Virus record (IMG/VR): IMGVR_UViG_3300001256_000015
Span: 1 to 28,470 of that record
Direction: 5' to 3' (one strand)
Length of the DNA: 28,470 nucleotides
Origin: a virus
Both the position numbers and the translations under genes were made by a program. Within the stretch, counting starts at the first letter, position 1, and each line of letters begins with the position of its first letter. Shown here piece by piece: positions 7,784 through 14,542 of the stretch. The notes beneath the pieces are model-generated. The model was given only the letters and a program-made list of their open reading frames with translations. It was not told where the DNA came from and did no database searches.

Positions 7784-8026
7784 ATGAAGATGATCTGCGC
7801 ATGCTGTGGCACCGAGAACGCTCCCAACGCGGCCACGTGTGTGGCATGCGGCGAGGCATCTTGGGTGCCGTCTGCCCCCAAGCCACAACTATCCCTGGAG
7901 CCTGTCAAGGCCGCGCCAGCATCTGACCCGAAGCTACCACCGCATCCGCCAGAGATCGTCGACGAAGCCGTGGGCGAGCAGGACAAGCGCAGCCGCAAGC
8001 GCCGCCGCCGCGGAGGTGACAAGTGA
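7784..8026 (+). CDS. zinc-ribbon miniprotein, 80 aa
   Basis: An 80-residue protein with an N-terminal zinc ribbon: C5-x2-C8, an 11-residue gap including GTENAPNAATC, and C19-x2-C22, the knuckle spacing of short zinc-ribbon domains. The middle is a Pro/Ala-rich linker and the end is very basic (DKRSRKRRRRGGDK), so it may bind nucleic acid or a charged partner. It starts 10 nt after the MuF-like gene and its stop overlaps the next start (GTGA). Function unknown; since it sits among head genes, a packaged or head-assembly role is possible. Confidence 0.72.
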   Translation: MKMICACCGTENAPNAATCVACGEASWVPSAPKPQLSLEPVKAAPASDPKLPPHPPEIVDEAVGEQDKRSRKRRRRGGDK

Positions 8027-8592
8027 GCCTGATGGGCGTTCGCGCGTCGCGGGCAAACGAGCCTCCGCAGCACGACGCCACGGCGCCATTCACCAAGATG
8101 CGCAATGTAACGATCTCAGCGGTGACCGAGGCGCATGCCGATGAAGCAGGAGGCGGCGCGCTCGATCTTACATCTGGCTGGACCGACCTGGACGCCAATG
8201 TGGCTTCACGTGTTCTGCTCATCACCCTAGGGGCAGGGAGCAACACCGACTACACGGTGACCGCCGTCGATGACGAGGGCGTGACCCACGTGGAGACGGT
8301 GAGCGTGGACGCGAGCGACAGCAACACGACCTTGCGCGGCTACAAGTCGATCACCAGCGTGACGACCGCTGGAGACCCCGGCGCAACGACCGAGTTCGAT
8401 TGGGGCGACACCCTCGTGAGCCCACCCGCTCGCGGCATCCACGTCGGCACAGCTGGCGACATCGCATGCATTGCCGCCGAGGACAGCACTGCTGTCACGG
8501 TGCCAGACGTAGCTGCTGGGGTCTGGCCCGTTCGTCTGAAGCGCGTCAACATCACGAACACGACGGCGAGCGGCCTCGTGCTGGGCTGGTGA
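8023..8592 (+). CDS. putative head spike-base or head fibre-attachment protein
   Basis: A 189-residue beta-rich protein from GTG 8023 (overlapping the upstream stop as GTGA; ATG 8032 is an alternative). The last 58 residues, with RGIHVGTAGDIA, VAAGVWPVRLKRV and NTTASGLVLGW, match the pattern I associate with the short spike base protein family named after gene-transfer-agent protein RCAP_rcc01079 (alyVG-aGDv, VpaG-lPVRv-rV, gTTA-dl-aLw). That family anchors fibres on capsid surfaces. The N-terminal 110 residues (NVTISAVTEAHADEAGG, VLLITLGAG, TVTAVDDEG) look like a beta-sandwich and could form the projecting part. Position among head genes, before the scaffold, agrees with a head role. Family match is from memory of the motif. 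Confidence 0.55.
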   Translation: MSLMGVRASRANEPPQHDATAPFTKMRNVTISAVTEAHADEAGGGALDLTSGWTDLDANVASRVLLITLGAGSNTDYTVTAVDDEGVTHVETVSVDASDSNTTLRGYKSITSVTTAGDPGATTEFDWGDTLVSPPARGIHVGTAGDIACIAAEDSTAVTVPDVAAGVWPVRLKRVNITNTTASGLVLGW

Positions 8593-8897
8593 TGGGCAAC
8601 CAGAACGTTGTCGACGCCGCGGCCATGTTTGGATCGATGCACGCGGCAGCGTCTGCCGTCGTCGGTCAGAAGTACGAGCCGCTGGTCGATACGCCCATCG
8701 TCACGCCACCAGCAGACGCCAGCGATCGTACGGCACCTGTCACCACCTCGACACAGACTGACGAGGTAAATCTCGACACCATCACGGCGCAGCTCCGGTC
8801 GCGCCTCGACCACATCCACAGCGAGCTGCAGAAGCTCGAGGCGCTCGACGCAGAGCGCCGCAAGCTCGAGCGGCTTCTCGCCGCCATTGGAGACTGA
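8592..8897 (+). CDS. hypothetical protein with C-terminal coiled coil, 101 aa
   Basis: Begins at ATG 8592, overlapping the preceding stop by one base (TGATG). The first half is low in charge (VDAAAMFGSMHAAASAV) and is followed by a Pro/Thr-rich linker. Residues 65-100 form a clear amphipathic helix with Leu heptads (LDHIHSELQKLEALDAERR). The size and helix are compatible with a structural adaptor or a small head-assembly factor, but I recognise no family. Frames upstream of 8592 in the same phase lie over the spike-base-like gene and are not believed. Confidence 0.65.
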   Translation: MGNQNVVDAAAMFGSMHAAASAVVGQKYEPLVDTPIVTPPADASDRTAPVTTSTQTDEVNLDTITAQLRSRLDHIHSELQKLEALDAERRKLERLLAAIGD

Positions 8898-8900
8898 ATC

Positions 8901-9284
8901 ATGCCCAACGTTGACGGCACCATCACTGGTGCGACCCTCCTCACCAAGTCCAGCAGCGGAATCGACGAGCGCGAGACCTGGCTCGTCACTGCCGACTTTG
9001 CGGCAGTAGCCGAATCGTCCGACGTGGCCCGGCTGCTCGACGTGGGCGCGGCACTCGATGCTCGCGCTCGCGATGGCAAGAGCCGCACCGTGCGATACGC
9101 CGGACCAGCGTTTGCTGGGCAGGAAACCGCCGATGGCGACCCTGCCTACTTTCTGGGCACCGACGGCTTCGCGCTGTCAGTTGCGAGCGACGACCTCTCC
9201 GGCGACCTTGGTACCGCAACCACGGTCGCGGACCGCACCGCCTGTACTGGCGTCGGCGTTCTCGTCGTTTGCGACGCCAGCTGA
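8901..9284 (+). CDS. hypothetical head-region protein, 127 aa
   Basis: Starts at ATG 8901, three bases after the previous stop. A 127-residue, acidic, Ala/Asp/Thr-rich protein with alternating beta-strand-like stretches (DGTITGATLLTKSSSG, TWLVTADFAAVAES) and a C-terminal hydrophobic strand (GVGVLVVCDAS). No motif is recognised. Genes at this place, between minor head proteins and scaffold, often encode head accessory or decoration proteins; this is inference by position. A 91-bp gap with a hairpin follows. Confidence 0.65.
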   Translation: MPNVDGTITGATLLTKSSSGIDERETWLVTADFAAVAESSDVARLLDVGAALDARARDGKSRTVRYAGPAFAGQETADGDPAYFLGTDGFALSVASDDLSGDLGTATTVADRTACTGVGVLVVCDAS

Positions 9285-9299
9285 CGTAGCGCCGCTCGC

Positions 9300-9324
9300 G
9301 GAGGCCCGAGCCTAACTGGCCTCC
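9300..9324 (+). other. hairpin in the gap before the scaffold gene
   Basis: GGAGGCC (9300-9306) and GGCCTCC (9318-9324) form a perfect 7-bp stem with an 11-nt loop inside the 91-bp gap 9285-9375. The sequence after it is C/A-rich with no T-run, so it is not a typical intrinsic terminator. It could be an mRNA processing or stability element that separates expression of the head accessory genes from scaffold and capsid. The stem is directly visible; its role is a guess. Confidence 0.4.
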
Positions 9325-9375
9325 ACCCCACCTCACTACGGCCACGCGCCCGGTCAAAGCGCGGAACGAGGACAC

Positions 9376-10062
9376 ATGAGCGAGCAAGCTACACCCGAAG
9401 ACACCGCCGTTGCGCCCGATGCCAGCGTCGAAGCGGCCGACAAGACCCAGGCCACCGAGCCGCCCGAGGCCTCCAGTGCCGACCAGGGCGACGGCGAGAT
9501 CAAGCTCACCAGCGAGCAGCTCAAGTCGCGCATCGACCGCGCCGCCAAGTCGGCGCAGTCCGACATGCTGAAGTCGCTCGGGGTCGAGAACGTGGACGAC
9601 ATCAAGGCGGCCATTGCGGCCAAGCGCGAGCAGGAAGAGGCCCAAAAGACGCTCGAGGAGCGGCTGGCCTCCGAGAGGCAGCAGCGCGAGGCGCGTGAGG
9701 CCGAACTCGCCATCTACCGCGAGACCGTGTCGCAGCAAGCACAGCAAGCGCTCGACGGGCTGAGCGACGAGCAGCGGGCAGCTGTCACCGCTATTGCGGG
9801 GGATGACTCCGCCAAGCAGCTGAGCACGCTAGCCGCATTGCGCCCGACGTGGGCTACAGCGCGTGACGAGCAGCCCAAGCCCCCACCGGCGAACACCGCC
9901 CCTCCGCGGTCCCAGCCGAACGACTCCGGGAACACGAGTCCCACCGACCACGCCGCCGAGTATCGACGGCTACGCACTGACCCGGCCAAGCAGGCCGAGG
10001 CAGCGCTCTACATGAACCTTCACTCTACCGCCATTCTCGCTGCGCAGCAGCAAGGCGGATGA
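9376..10062 (+). CDS. capsid scaffolding protein
   Basis: A 228-residue acidic, highly helical protein immediately before the major capsid gene, the classic scaffold position. The first 40 residues are Ala/Glu/Pro-rich and disordered. Residues 45-125 form long charged helices and probable coiled coils (IKLTSEQLKSRIDRAAK, KREQEEAQKTLEERLAS). A Pro-rich linker (KPPPANTAPP, about 173-182) follows, and the last 35 residues are a basic/Ala helix (YRRLRTDPAKQAEAA), likely the capsid-binding end. Scaffolds direct prohead assembly and leave before packaging. GAGGAC lies about 5 nt before ATG 9376. No protease motif is visible here or nearby, so the scaffold may exit intact. Confidence 0.85.
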   Translation: MSEQATPEDTAVAPDASVEAADKTQATEPPEASSADQGDGEIKLTSEQLKSRIDRAAKSAQSDMLKSLGVENVDDIKAAIAAKREQEEAQKTLEERLASERQQREAREAELAIYRETVSQQAQQALDGLSDEQRAAVTAIAGDDSAKQLSTLAALRPTWATARDEQPKPPPANTAPPRSQPNDSGNTSPTDHAAEYRRLRTDPAKQAEAALYMNLHSTAILAAQQQGG

Positions 10063-10103
10063 ACCGACGTCCCGGTCCCCTCGGTCTGGGAGCACACCTA
10101 TCT

Positions 10104-10108
10104 GAGGT
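10104..10108 (+). promoter_or_regulatory. strong ribosome binding site of the capsid gene
   Basis: GAGGT lies 9 nt before the ATG at 10118 and matches the anti-Shine-Dalgarno core. Most junctions in this window are overlaps with weak sites, so a good site after a 55-nt untranslated gap suits the high output needed for a capsid protein. Confidence 0.6.
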
Positions 10109-10117
10109 AACTACCCA

Positions 10118-11218
10118 ATGAGCACGATCTCCCGCGCCTCGCTGCCCGAGGGCTTCTACGACTACACCGACGCCAAGCTGCTCTCGCAGCCCGAGCCCAA
10201 GTACATCTTCGCCAGGATGTTCCTGAACGCCCACAACATCGGCCTTGCGCAGGTGTCGGGCTTCGGCCTCCCGTTCCGCGACAACAGCGGCAACGGCCAG
10301 GGCTACATGGATGCCGAGCGTGACAGGCTGTCCCTCGACTCTGCCGAGGGCCGACTGAGCGCCGAGATGTTCGCCGTCCGCCACCAGTTCTCTGGAGGCG
10401 CTGGCCATACCGTCCGGTTCAACCGTCCCAAGTACGCCGAGACCACCTACACCCAAGGGTCGCGACAGGTGGCCACCGGGTCGACGATCAGCACCACGCC
10501 GATCAACGTCGGCAGTGAGCAGGTCTCGCTCACGGTGGGCAACTACGCCGGTCCCTACGACCAGTCCAACGGCCGCGTGGCACCTTTCGGGGTGGAGAAG
10601 TTCGACGCATCGATGGGCGTCCACGACCTCTACGCCATGGCAGGCGTGCACCTCGTGCGCGACTTCCACAAGTGGCTCGATGCCGTCTACGTCGCCATCC
10701 TCGACGACGGAACGACGACTGTCCGCCCTCAGGGGATCAGCGCCGACAACGACATGACTACCGCGGACCACCCGCTGACCTACGAGCAGATCTCGCGCGC
10801 CAACAAGACGGCCGACGAGGCCAACCTGCCCACCCTCGGCGACGGCAAGCGACTCATGGTGGTCAGCCCGACCGGCAAGAAGCAGCTCCGTGACGACCCG
10901 CAGTTCGCGGCGTACGCCAAGGAGAACATGAGCACCAACCCCCTTTTCCCCGGGTGGTTTGGCTCGACGGACGAGAACCACTTCGTCTGCTCGAACACGC
11001 TCAGCAAGACCGACAACAGCTCGAGCATCGAGATCCACAGCGCGAAGCTCATCGCCCCCGGCGCGCTTCTCGGTGGCATTGCTCGGGCCCCGTACGTCGC
11101 CGACAGCACCGACGACAACTTCGGCCTGACCAAGAAGGTCATCTGGCTCGCTGAGCTGGCCATGGGGCTCGCTGATCAGCGATTCTCGATCAACGTGAAC
11201 CACACGGAGGACGCGTGA
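10118..11218 (+). CDS. major capsid protein
   Basis: A 366-residue protein right after the scaffold, preceded by the window's only substantial leader with a strong ribosome site. Length and composition (mixed alpha/beta, no long coiled coil, many Asn/Asp/Thr and aromatic residues) fit an HK97-fold major capsid subunit. Segments typical of such proteins are the N-terminal helix (YTDAKLLSQPEPKYIFARMF), a central helix with HDLYAMAGVHLVRDFHKWLDA (split here as HDLYAMAGVH and LVRDFHKWLDA) and a C-terminal strand-rich part (IHSAKLIAPGALLG). There is no obvious N-terminal cleavable delta domain, consistent with a separate scaffold. The identity comes from order, size and expression signals; I did not recognise a specific subfamily. 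Confidence 0.87.
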   Translation: MSTISRASLPEGFYDYTDAKLLSQPEPKYIFARMFLNAHNIGLAQVSGFGLPFRDNSGNGQGYMDAERDRLSLDSAEGRLSAEMFAVRHQFSGGAGHTVRFNRPKYAETTYTQGSRQVATGSTISTTPINVGSEQVSLTVGNYAGPYDQSNGRVAPFGVEKFDASMGVHDLYAMAGVHLVRDFHKWLDAVYVAILDDGTTTVRPQGISADNDMTTADHPLTYEQISRANKTADEANLPTLGDGKRLMVVSPTGKKQLRDDPQFAAYAKENMSTNPLFPGWFGSTDENHFVCSNTLSKTDNSSSIEIHSAKLIAPGALLGGIARAPYVADSTDDNFGLTKKVIWLAELAMGLADQRFSINVNHTEDA

Positions 11219-11219
11219 T

Positions 11220-11630
11220 ATGGGTTTCCCCATCCGACGAACGGTACTGACCGCTGACGCGGACGACCTCGACGCCATCACCGCCGGCGGCGGCACGGTC
11301 ACTGGCACTGCCGTCAACATGACGGCGGTATCCCCGGGGACGCTCTGCGCCCTCGTGGAGGTGACCATCGCCACTGGTTCGCTCACCCTTTCCCCAAAGT
11401 GGCAGGTGAGCGACGACAACTCAACGTTCTACGACCTGCAGGAAGGCTCCGGACCTGCCCCCGTTGCCATCGCGGCAACTGGCAGCAAGGTGCTCTCCGC
11501 CCCAGAGGCGGCCCGTGCGTGGAAGTTTGCACGACCAGCCATCGCCACCTCGGCGCACAACGCGACGACTGGCGACACGTACAGCATCACCACGCGGTAC
11601 GTGAAGCGGCAGGTCTTCGACGCCGGCTGA
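11220..11630 (+). CDS. putative capsid decoration or head-stabilising protein, 136 aa
   Basis: Starts at ATG 11220, one base after the capsid stop. The 136-residue protein is beta-rich and Thr/Ala/Ser-rich (TVTGTAVNMTAVSPG, LVEVTIATGSLTLSP, WQVSDDNSTFYDLQ, YSITTRYVKRQVF). Strand-loop repetition of this type is common in small head decoration and auxiliary proteins encoded just after the capsid gene. No catalytic motif is visible. It ends three bases before the connector gene. The assignment rests on position and composition. Confidence 0.6.
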   Translation: MGFPIRRTVLTADADDLDAITAGGGTVTGTAVNMTAVSPGTLCALVEVTIATGSLTLSPKWQVSDDNSTFYDLQEGSGPAPVAIAATGSKVLSAPEAARAWKFARPAIATSAHNATTGDTYSITTRYVKRQVFDAG

Positions 11631-11633
11631 CGC

Positions 11634-12239
11634 ATGGCACTGCTGGACGCGGAGGTGTGGCGGCTCAAGTACGAGCTGGGCTACAACGCTCTCGAGATCG
11701 GCGCGGAGCCCTACGTGGGCCACTCGTCGCTCTTCGATCAGGTGGTACAGCCATACCTGAACGCGGGCGCCACCACGACCAGCAGCACCACTGTTGCTGC
11801 GGCCACGACTCCTACGCCGGTCACACTCACGCTTGCGAGCGTGACCGGCGTGGCGGCGAACGCGACGCTCGTTGTAGACGTCGACGGACGCCAAGAGCGT
11901 GGCACGGTGCAGAGCGTCACAGGATCTGATGTCACACTGTTGCTGTCGCTCGATCACACTGGGACCTACCCAGTGACGGTAGAGGGCGGCGAGACCATTG
12001 TGCGCGACGTCCTGAGGCGACTCCGAGCGATTGCGGACTCTTTGGCCAACGACGCCGTGTCGTCCGCCGGCGTCAAGTCAGTGGACGAGATTGAGTTCTT
12101 TGGCGAGGCCGAGATGGCTCGCGCCAACATGCTCCGCCGTGAACAATCGCGGCTGAGAGACGAGCTGGCTTCAGTGCTTGGCATCGTGAACCTCTGGGCC
12201 CGCAAGGCAAGTGCAAGCAGCCGTGTCGCCATTTACTGA
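11634..12239 (+). CDS. head-tail connector (gp6-like) with inserted beta domain
   Basis: A 201-residue protein. The N-terminus (WRLKYELGYNALEIGAEPY, residues 9-27) and the C-terminal helices (IVRDVLRRLRAIADSLAND and onward) fit an adaptor protein that docks under the portal. Between them, from about residue 40 to 120, lies a Thr/Val-rich beta stretch (TPTPVTLTLASVTGVA, ATLVVDVDGRQERGTVQSV) ending in TYPVTVEGGETI. The same helix-beta-helix layout occurs in connectors of other phages as I remember them. The adaptor would form the first neck ring after packaging. It sits immediately upstream of other neck genes. The final 25 residues are Ser/Ala/Arg-rich. Confidence 0.7.
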   Translation: MALLDAEVWRLKYELGYNALEIGAEPYVGHSSLFDQVVQPYLNAGATTTSSTTVAAATTPTPVTLTLASVTGVAANATLVVDVDGRQERGTVQSVTGSDVTLLLSLDHTGTYPVTVEGGETIVRDVLRRLRAIADSLANDAVSSAGVKSVDEIEFFGEAEMARANMLRREQSRLRDELASVLGIVNLWARKASASSRVAIY

Positions 12240-12261
12240 CATCAGCTTCTGCCCTGCTACC

Positions 12262-12414
12262 ATGGTCTACGGGTCCATGTTGGCGGAGTGGATTCGGTCG
12301 GAGCATAGCGACGACGACGACGACCGCCTAGCGCGAGGGGTCGACGAGCTTTGGAGCGCCACCGATGACCGGGGGCGAGACATGCTCCTGCGGATGCTAG
12401 CCACGGTGCACTGA
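12262..12414 (+). CDS. acidic miniprotein, 50 aa (start uncertain)
   Basis: A short frame ending at TGA 12412-12414, which overlaps the next start (TGATG). I give ATG 12262; ATG 12277 and GTG 12211 are possible, and none has a strong ribosome site. The product is very acidic in the middle (SDDDDDRLARGVDE) and helical at the end (DRGRDMLLRMLA). No family is recognised. It is kept because it fills an otherwise empty 174-nt space between two neck genes in a densely packed operon and is coupled to the next gene. Confidence 0.45.
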   Translation: MVYGSMLAEWIRSEHSDDDDDRLARGVDELWSATDDRGRDMLLRMLATVH

Positions 12415-12848
12415 TGACGTTTCGGGACGACCTGCGAGGCTTGGCCGAGTCGGTGCGGGGGATGGCTGCCGACTTTGGCGTGCGCTCATACAGCCTCACG
12501 GTCCGAACCACAACGTGGAGCGGCGGACAGCCTGGCCACGGCACGGCAACGAATACCGACACGGCCATCACTGAGAGCGGCTCCAACCCCAAGGTCGCTT
12601 TCGTCCAGACGGACGAGATATTCAGCAACGACGGTGCCATCGAGGTGGCTGAGGTCGGGCCCATCACGCCTGACCACCCCACGGGCGGCACCGCGATCTC
12701 AACGCTACGCCCTGCCGTCGCAGACGGCGACGGCGTTACGTACATCCTAGCCGGACCGCGCTACCCGAATGGCGCTGAGTTCGAGCTCGAGCAGCTCAAG
12801 CACCACCGAGGATACCAGTACTCGCTCGTTCTTCGGCGCTCCGCATAG
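12414..12848 (+). CDS. putative head closure (neck) protein, 144 aa
   Basis: A 144-residue protein with a short N-terminal helix (FRDDLRGLAESVRGMAADFG) and a beta-barrel-like remainder (SYSLTVRTTTWSGG, VAFVQTDEIFSNDG, VGPITPDHPTGG, VTYILAGPRYPNG, YQYSLVLRRS). The size, the strand pattern and the place between connector and tail-completion genes suit a head-closure or stopper protein, which seals the portal channel after packaging. ATG 12414 overlaps the upstream stop. No catalytic motif is visible. Confidence 0.55.
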   Translation: MTFRDDLRGLAESVRGMAADFGVRSYSLTVRTTTWSGGQPGHGTATNTDTAITESGSNPKVAFVQTDEIFSNDGAIEVAEVGPITPDHPTGGTAISTLRPAVADGDGVTYILAGPRYPNGAEFELEQLKHHRGYQYSLVLRRSA

Positions 12849-12850
12849 CC

Positions 12851-13546
12851 ATGTCTCTCGTGTCTCGATGGGGCGGCGTCATCTTCCCCGTCGAGGCGGG
12901 CGACCTTGACGCCAGCCAGCAGCTATACAGCGTTGGCGACCCAGCCAGGGATCGGCTCATCGCGCTGCTCAGTTCGGCGTTGACGGCCGAGCTGACGGCA
13001 GTGTGGGATCTGGCCAAGGCGGGCACGGCGCTGTCTGGCGCTCCAGTCGTTGGGTCCACGACGTACCGCGAGCCTGACATGGGGCTGCTGAGGTCGAATG
13101 GCACTGTGTGGCCTCTCCTTGCCGTGTATCGGACGGAGGAGCCGCAGGAGTACGAGTGGTTGACCATGTCGTACCGCAAGATCGCATCATCTTGGCGAGT
13201 CGACTACATCCTAGGCCCGCTCAACGAGGCAGGGCACCGTCGACTCGGTGGGATGCTCGAGATGGTTCCACGCGTAGTGGCTGACGTCGCGTGGAAGCGC
13301 GGTCACTCGTCTTACGAGTCCGGGACTATCCAGTTTGGCGACCTCAAGGGCGGGCTCGCTGGCATCGACGTTGCTCGACATCGCTCCGGCGTGGCCTCGT
13401 TTGGCGAGGAGGATAAAGGGATGCAGATCCCCGTCGTCGCCATCGAGCTGGACGTGCATGAGATCGAGGAGCCCAACTACTCTGCGCCGTCGGTGCCCTT
13501 TGAAGGCGCCGACTTTACTGGCGAGATCATGGACAACGAGTCGTGA
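12851..13546 (+). CDS. putative tail terminator or neck protein, 231 aa
   Basis: A 231-residue protein starting two bases after the previous stop. The first 60 residues include a helix (RDRLIALLSSALTAELTAVW). The centre has strands and a charged helix typical of tail-completion proteins (WPLLAVYRTEEPQEYEWL, then WRVDYILGPLNEAG). A long C-terminal part ends in an acidic tail (GADFTGEIMDNES). Tail terminators cap the finished tail and join it to the neck. I do not recognise the family; the role is inferred from its place between head-closure and gp10-like genes. Its stop overlaps the next start (GTGA). Confidence 0.5.
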   Translation: MSLVSRWGGVIFPVEAGDLDASQQLYSVGDPARDRLIALLSSALTAELTAVWDLAKAGTALSGAPVVGSTTYREPDMGLLRSNGTVWPLLAVYRTEEPQEYEWLTMSYRKIASSWRVDYILGPLNEAGHRRLGGMLEMVPRVVADVAWKRGHSSYESGTIQFGDLKGGLAGIDVARHRSGVASFGEEDKGMQIPVVAIELDVHEIEEPNYSAPSVPFEGADFTGEIMDNES

Positions 13547-13737
13547 TCCTGTTCCTGCTCGGCATCTATCTTGGTGGCGCCATCGTATTCTGTGACTCAG
13601 CGATTGATGCTGCGAACAGCGGTAGCCTCCAGGACGAGCTGGAAACCCACGGGGCAGCGGTCATTGGGGCGGTGACGCTGCTAGTCATCGCTACGTGGCC
13701 CATTCAGATGATCCACGACCGACTGAAGAGCCAGTGA
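13543..13737 (+). CDS. two-transmembrane miniprotein, 64 aa
   Basis: GTG 13543 overlaps the upstream stop, and the stop overlaps the next GTG, so it is coupled on both sides. Residues 1-17 (MILFLLGIYLGGAIVFC) and about 38-57 (AAVIGAVTLLVIATWPIQMI) are membrane-type hydrophobic segments, separated by an acidic 20-residue loop (DSAIDAANSGSLQDELE). The C-terminus is short and charged (HDRLKSQ). Two TM helices and small size recall class II holins, but it lies inside the neck genes with no endolysin next to it. It could also be an envelope protein acting in superinfection or virion release. The topology is seen; the function is open. Confidence 0.62.
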   Translation: MILFLLGIYLGGAIVFCDSAIDAANSGSLQDELETHGAAVIGAVTLLVIATWPIQMIHDRLKSQ

Positions 13738-14180
13738 TCACCAACCTCGCCCAAGTGAAGGCGGCCCATCGCCGCTTCCTCGAGGGGCACCGCCGTGCGA
13801 CGCATGATGAGCTCGACCGCGCAGGAGACGAGGCGCATCGGCACGTCGAGTCCAACGCGAAGTTCAGGGACCGCAGCGGAAAGCTGAGGCGCTCGACCAA
13901 CCACAGCGTGCGCATCGGCCGCAACAAGTCGCGGCTGCGCCTGAAGTGGTCGCCAAGATATGCCGGGTTCATCGAATACGGCACGCGAGCCCACGTCATC
14001 CGCCCGCGCCGCAAAAAGTTTCTCCGCTTCCGAGTAGGCGGGCGCGTGGTTTTCGCGCGCAAAGTCAATCACCCGGGCACCCGCCCGTACAAGTTCGGCT
14101 GGAAGGCGTCTCGAGCTGCGCACCGTGTTTTCGGGCAACGCATGCGGAGGCGAATGACCCAGCTCGCAAAGAGATTCTAA
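13734..14180 (+). CDS. HK97 gp10-like tail completion (neck) protein
   Basis: 148 residues from GTG 13734, which overlaps the preceding stop; the longer frame from 13695 would run into the membrane protein gene. The signature of the HK97 gp10 family is visible: an N-terminal helical part (KAAHRRFLEGHRRATHDEL), GKLRRST, then YAGFIEYGTRAHVIRPRRKK (residues 65-84), GRVVFARKVNHPGTRPY and a C-terminal helix (RAAHRVFGQRMRRRM). These proteins sit at the head-tail joint and are needed for tail completion or joining. The protein is very basic, as usual for the family. Its stop TAA shares one base with the next ATG. Confidence 0.85.
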   Translation: MITNLAQVKAAHRRFLEGHRRATHDELDRAGDEAHRHVESNAKFRDRSGKLRRSTNHSVRIGRNKSRLRLKWSPRYAGFIEYGTRAHVIRPRRKKFLRFRVGGRVVFARKVNHPGTRPYKFGWKASRAAHRVFGQRMRRRMTQLAKRF

Positions 14181-14542
14181 TGCGACGATTCTGCGCCAAG
14201 GGGCGCCTGCTCGTACCCCACCCGCTTAAGCCGCGGCGCAAGGGCGAGGTGGCACACTACGTCAACCGCAAGGCGGTACAGGCTGACGACGGTCGGACTG
14301 CGTTTCCGGCCGTGTCGGAGCCGCTCGAGTACGACGAGGGCAGGCCTGAGCTGCGCGACATGGATCGTCGGCTCACCAAGCGAGTACGGCGCGACGGAGA
14401 CCTATGGCCGTACGACCGGGAGACGGCTGCGGCCTGCGGCGTCCCGTTCGTACCGGTCACGTTCAACGATGGGGAGTGGGTGGCCTCCAGCAACATCAAG
14501 CCCGCAGCCAAGTCGGCTGCGGCCAAGAAGGCGACTGACTGA
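14180..14542 (+). CDS. DUF2635-like protein preceding the sheath gene
   Basis: 120 residues from ATG 14180 (TAATG overlap). The features GRLLVPHP near the start, GRTAFPAVSEPLEYD in the middle and KRVRRDGDLWPYD resemble, in expanded form, the short Mu-like protein family (DUF2635) usually encoded just before the tail sheath; here the sheath gene starts at its stop (TGATG). The C-terminal 20 residues are Lys/Ala-rich (KPAAKSAAAKKATD). Its function is not established; a neck or sheath-initiation role is possible by position. The family link is moderate because this protein is about twice the usual length. Confidence 0.5.
   Translation: MRRFCAKGRLLVPHPLKPRRKGEVAHYVNRKAVQADDGRTAFPAVSEPLEYDEGRPELRDMDRRLTKRVRRDGDLWPYDRETAAACGVPFVPVTFNDGEWVASSNIKPAAKSAAAKKATD

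Noticed and set aside
9300-9324. Hairpin considered as an intrinsic terminator before the scaffold
   Set aside because: No T-run follows, so it is kept only as an unassigned structure.
10025-11419. A 464-codon open frame on the - strand opposite the capsid gene
   Set aside because: It lies antisense to a well-placed capsid gene in high-GC DNA, where reversed frames stay open by codon bias; the product is Val/Arg/Gly-rich with no recognisable domain and no ribosome site context.
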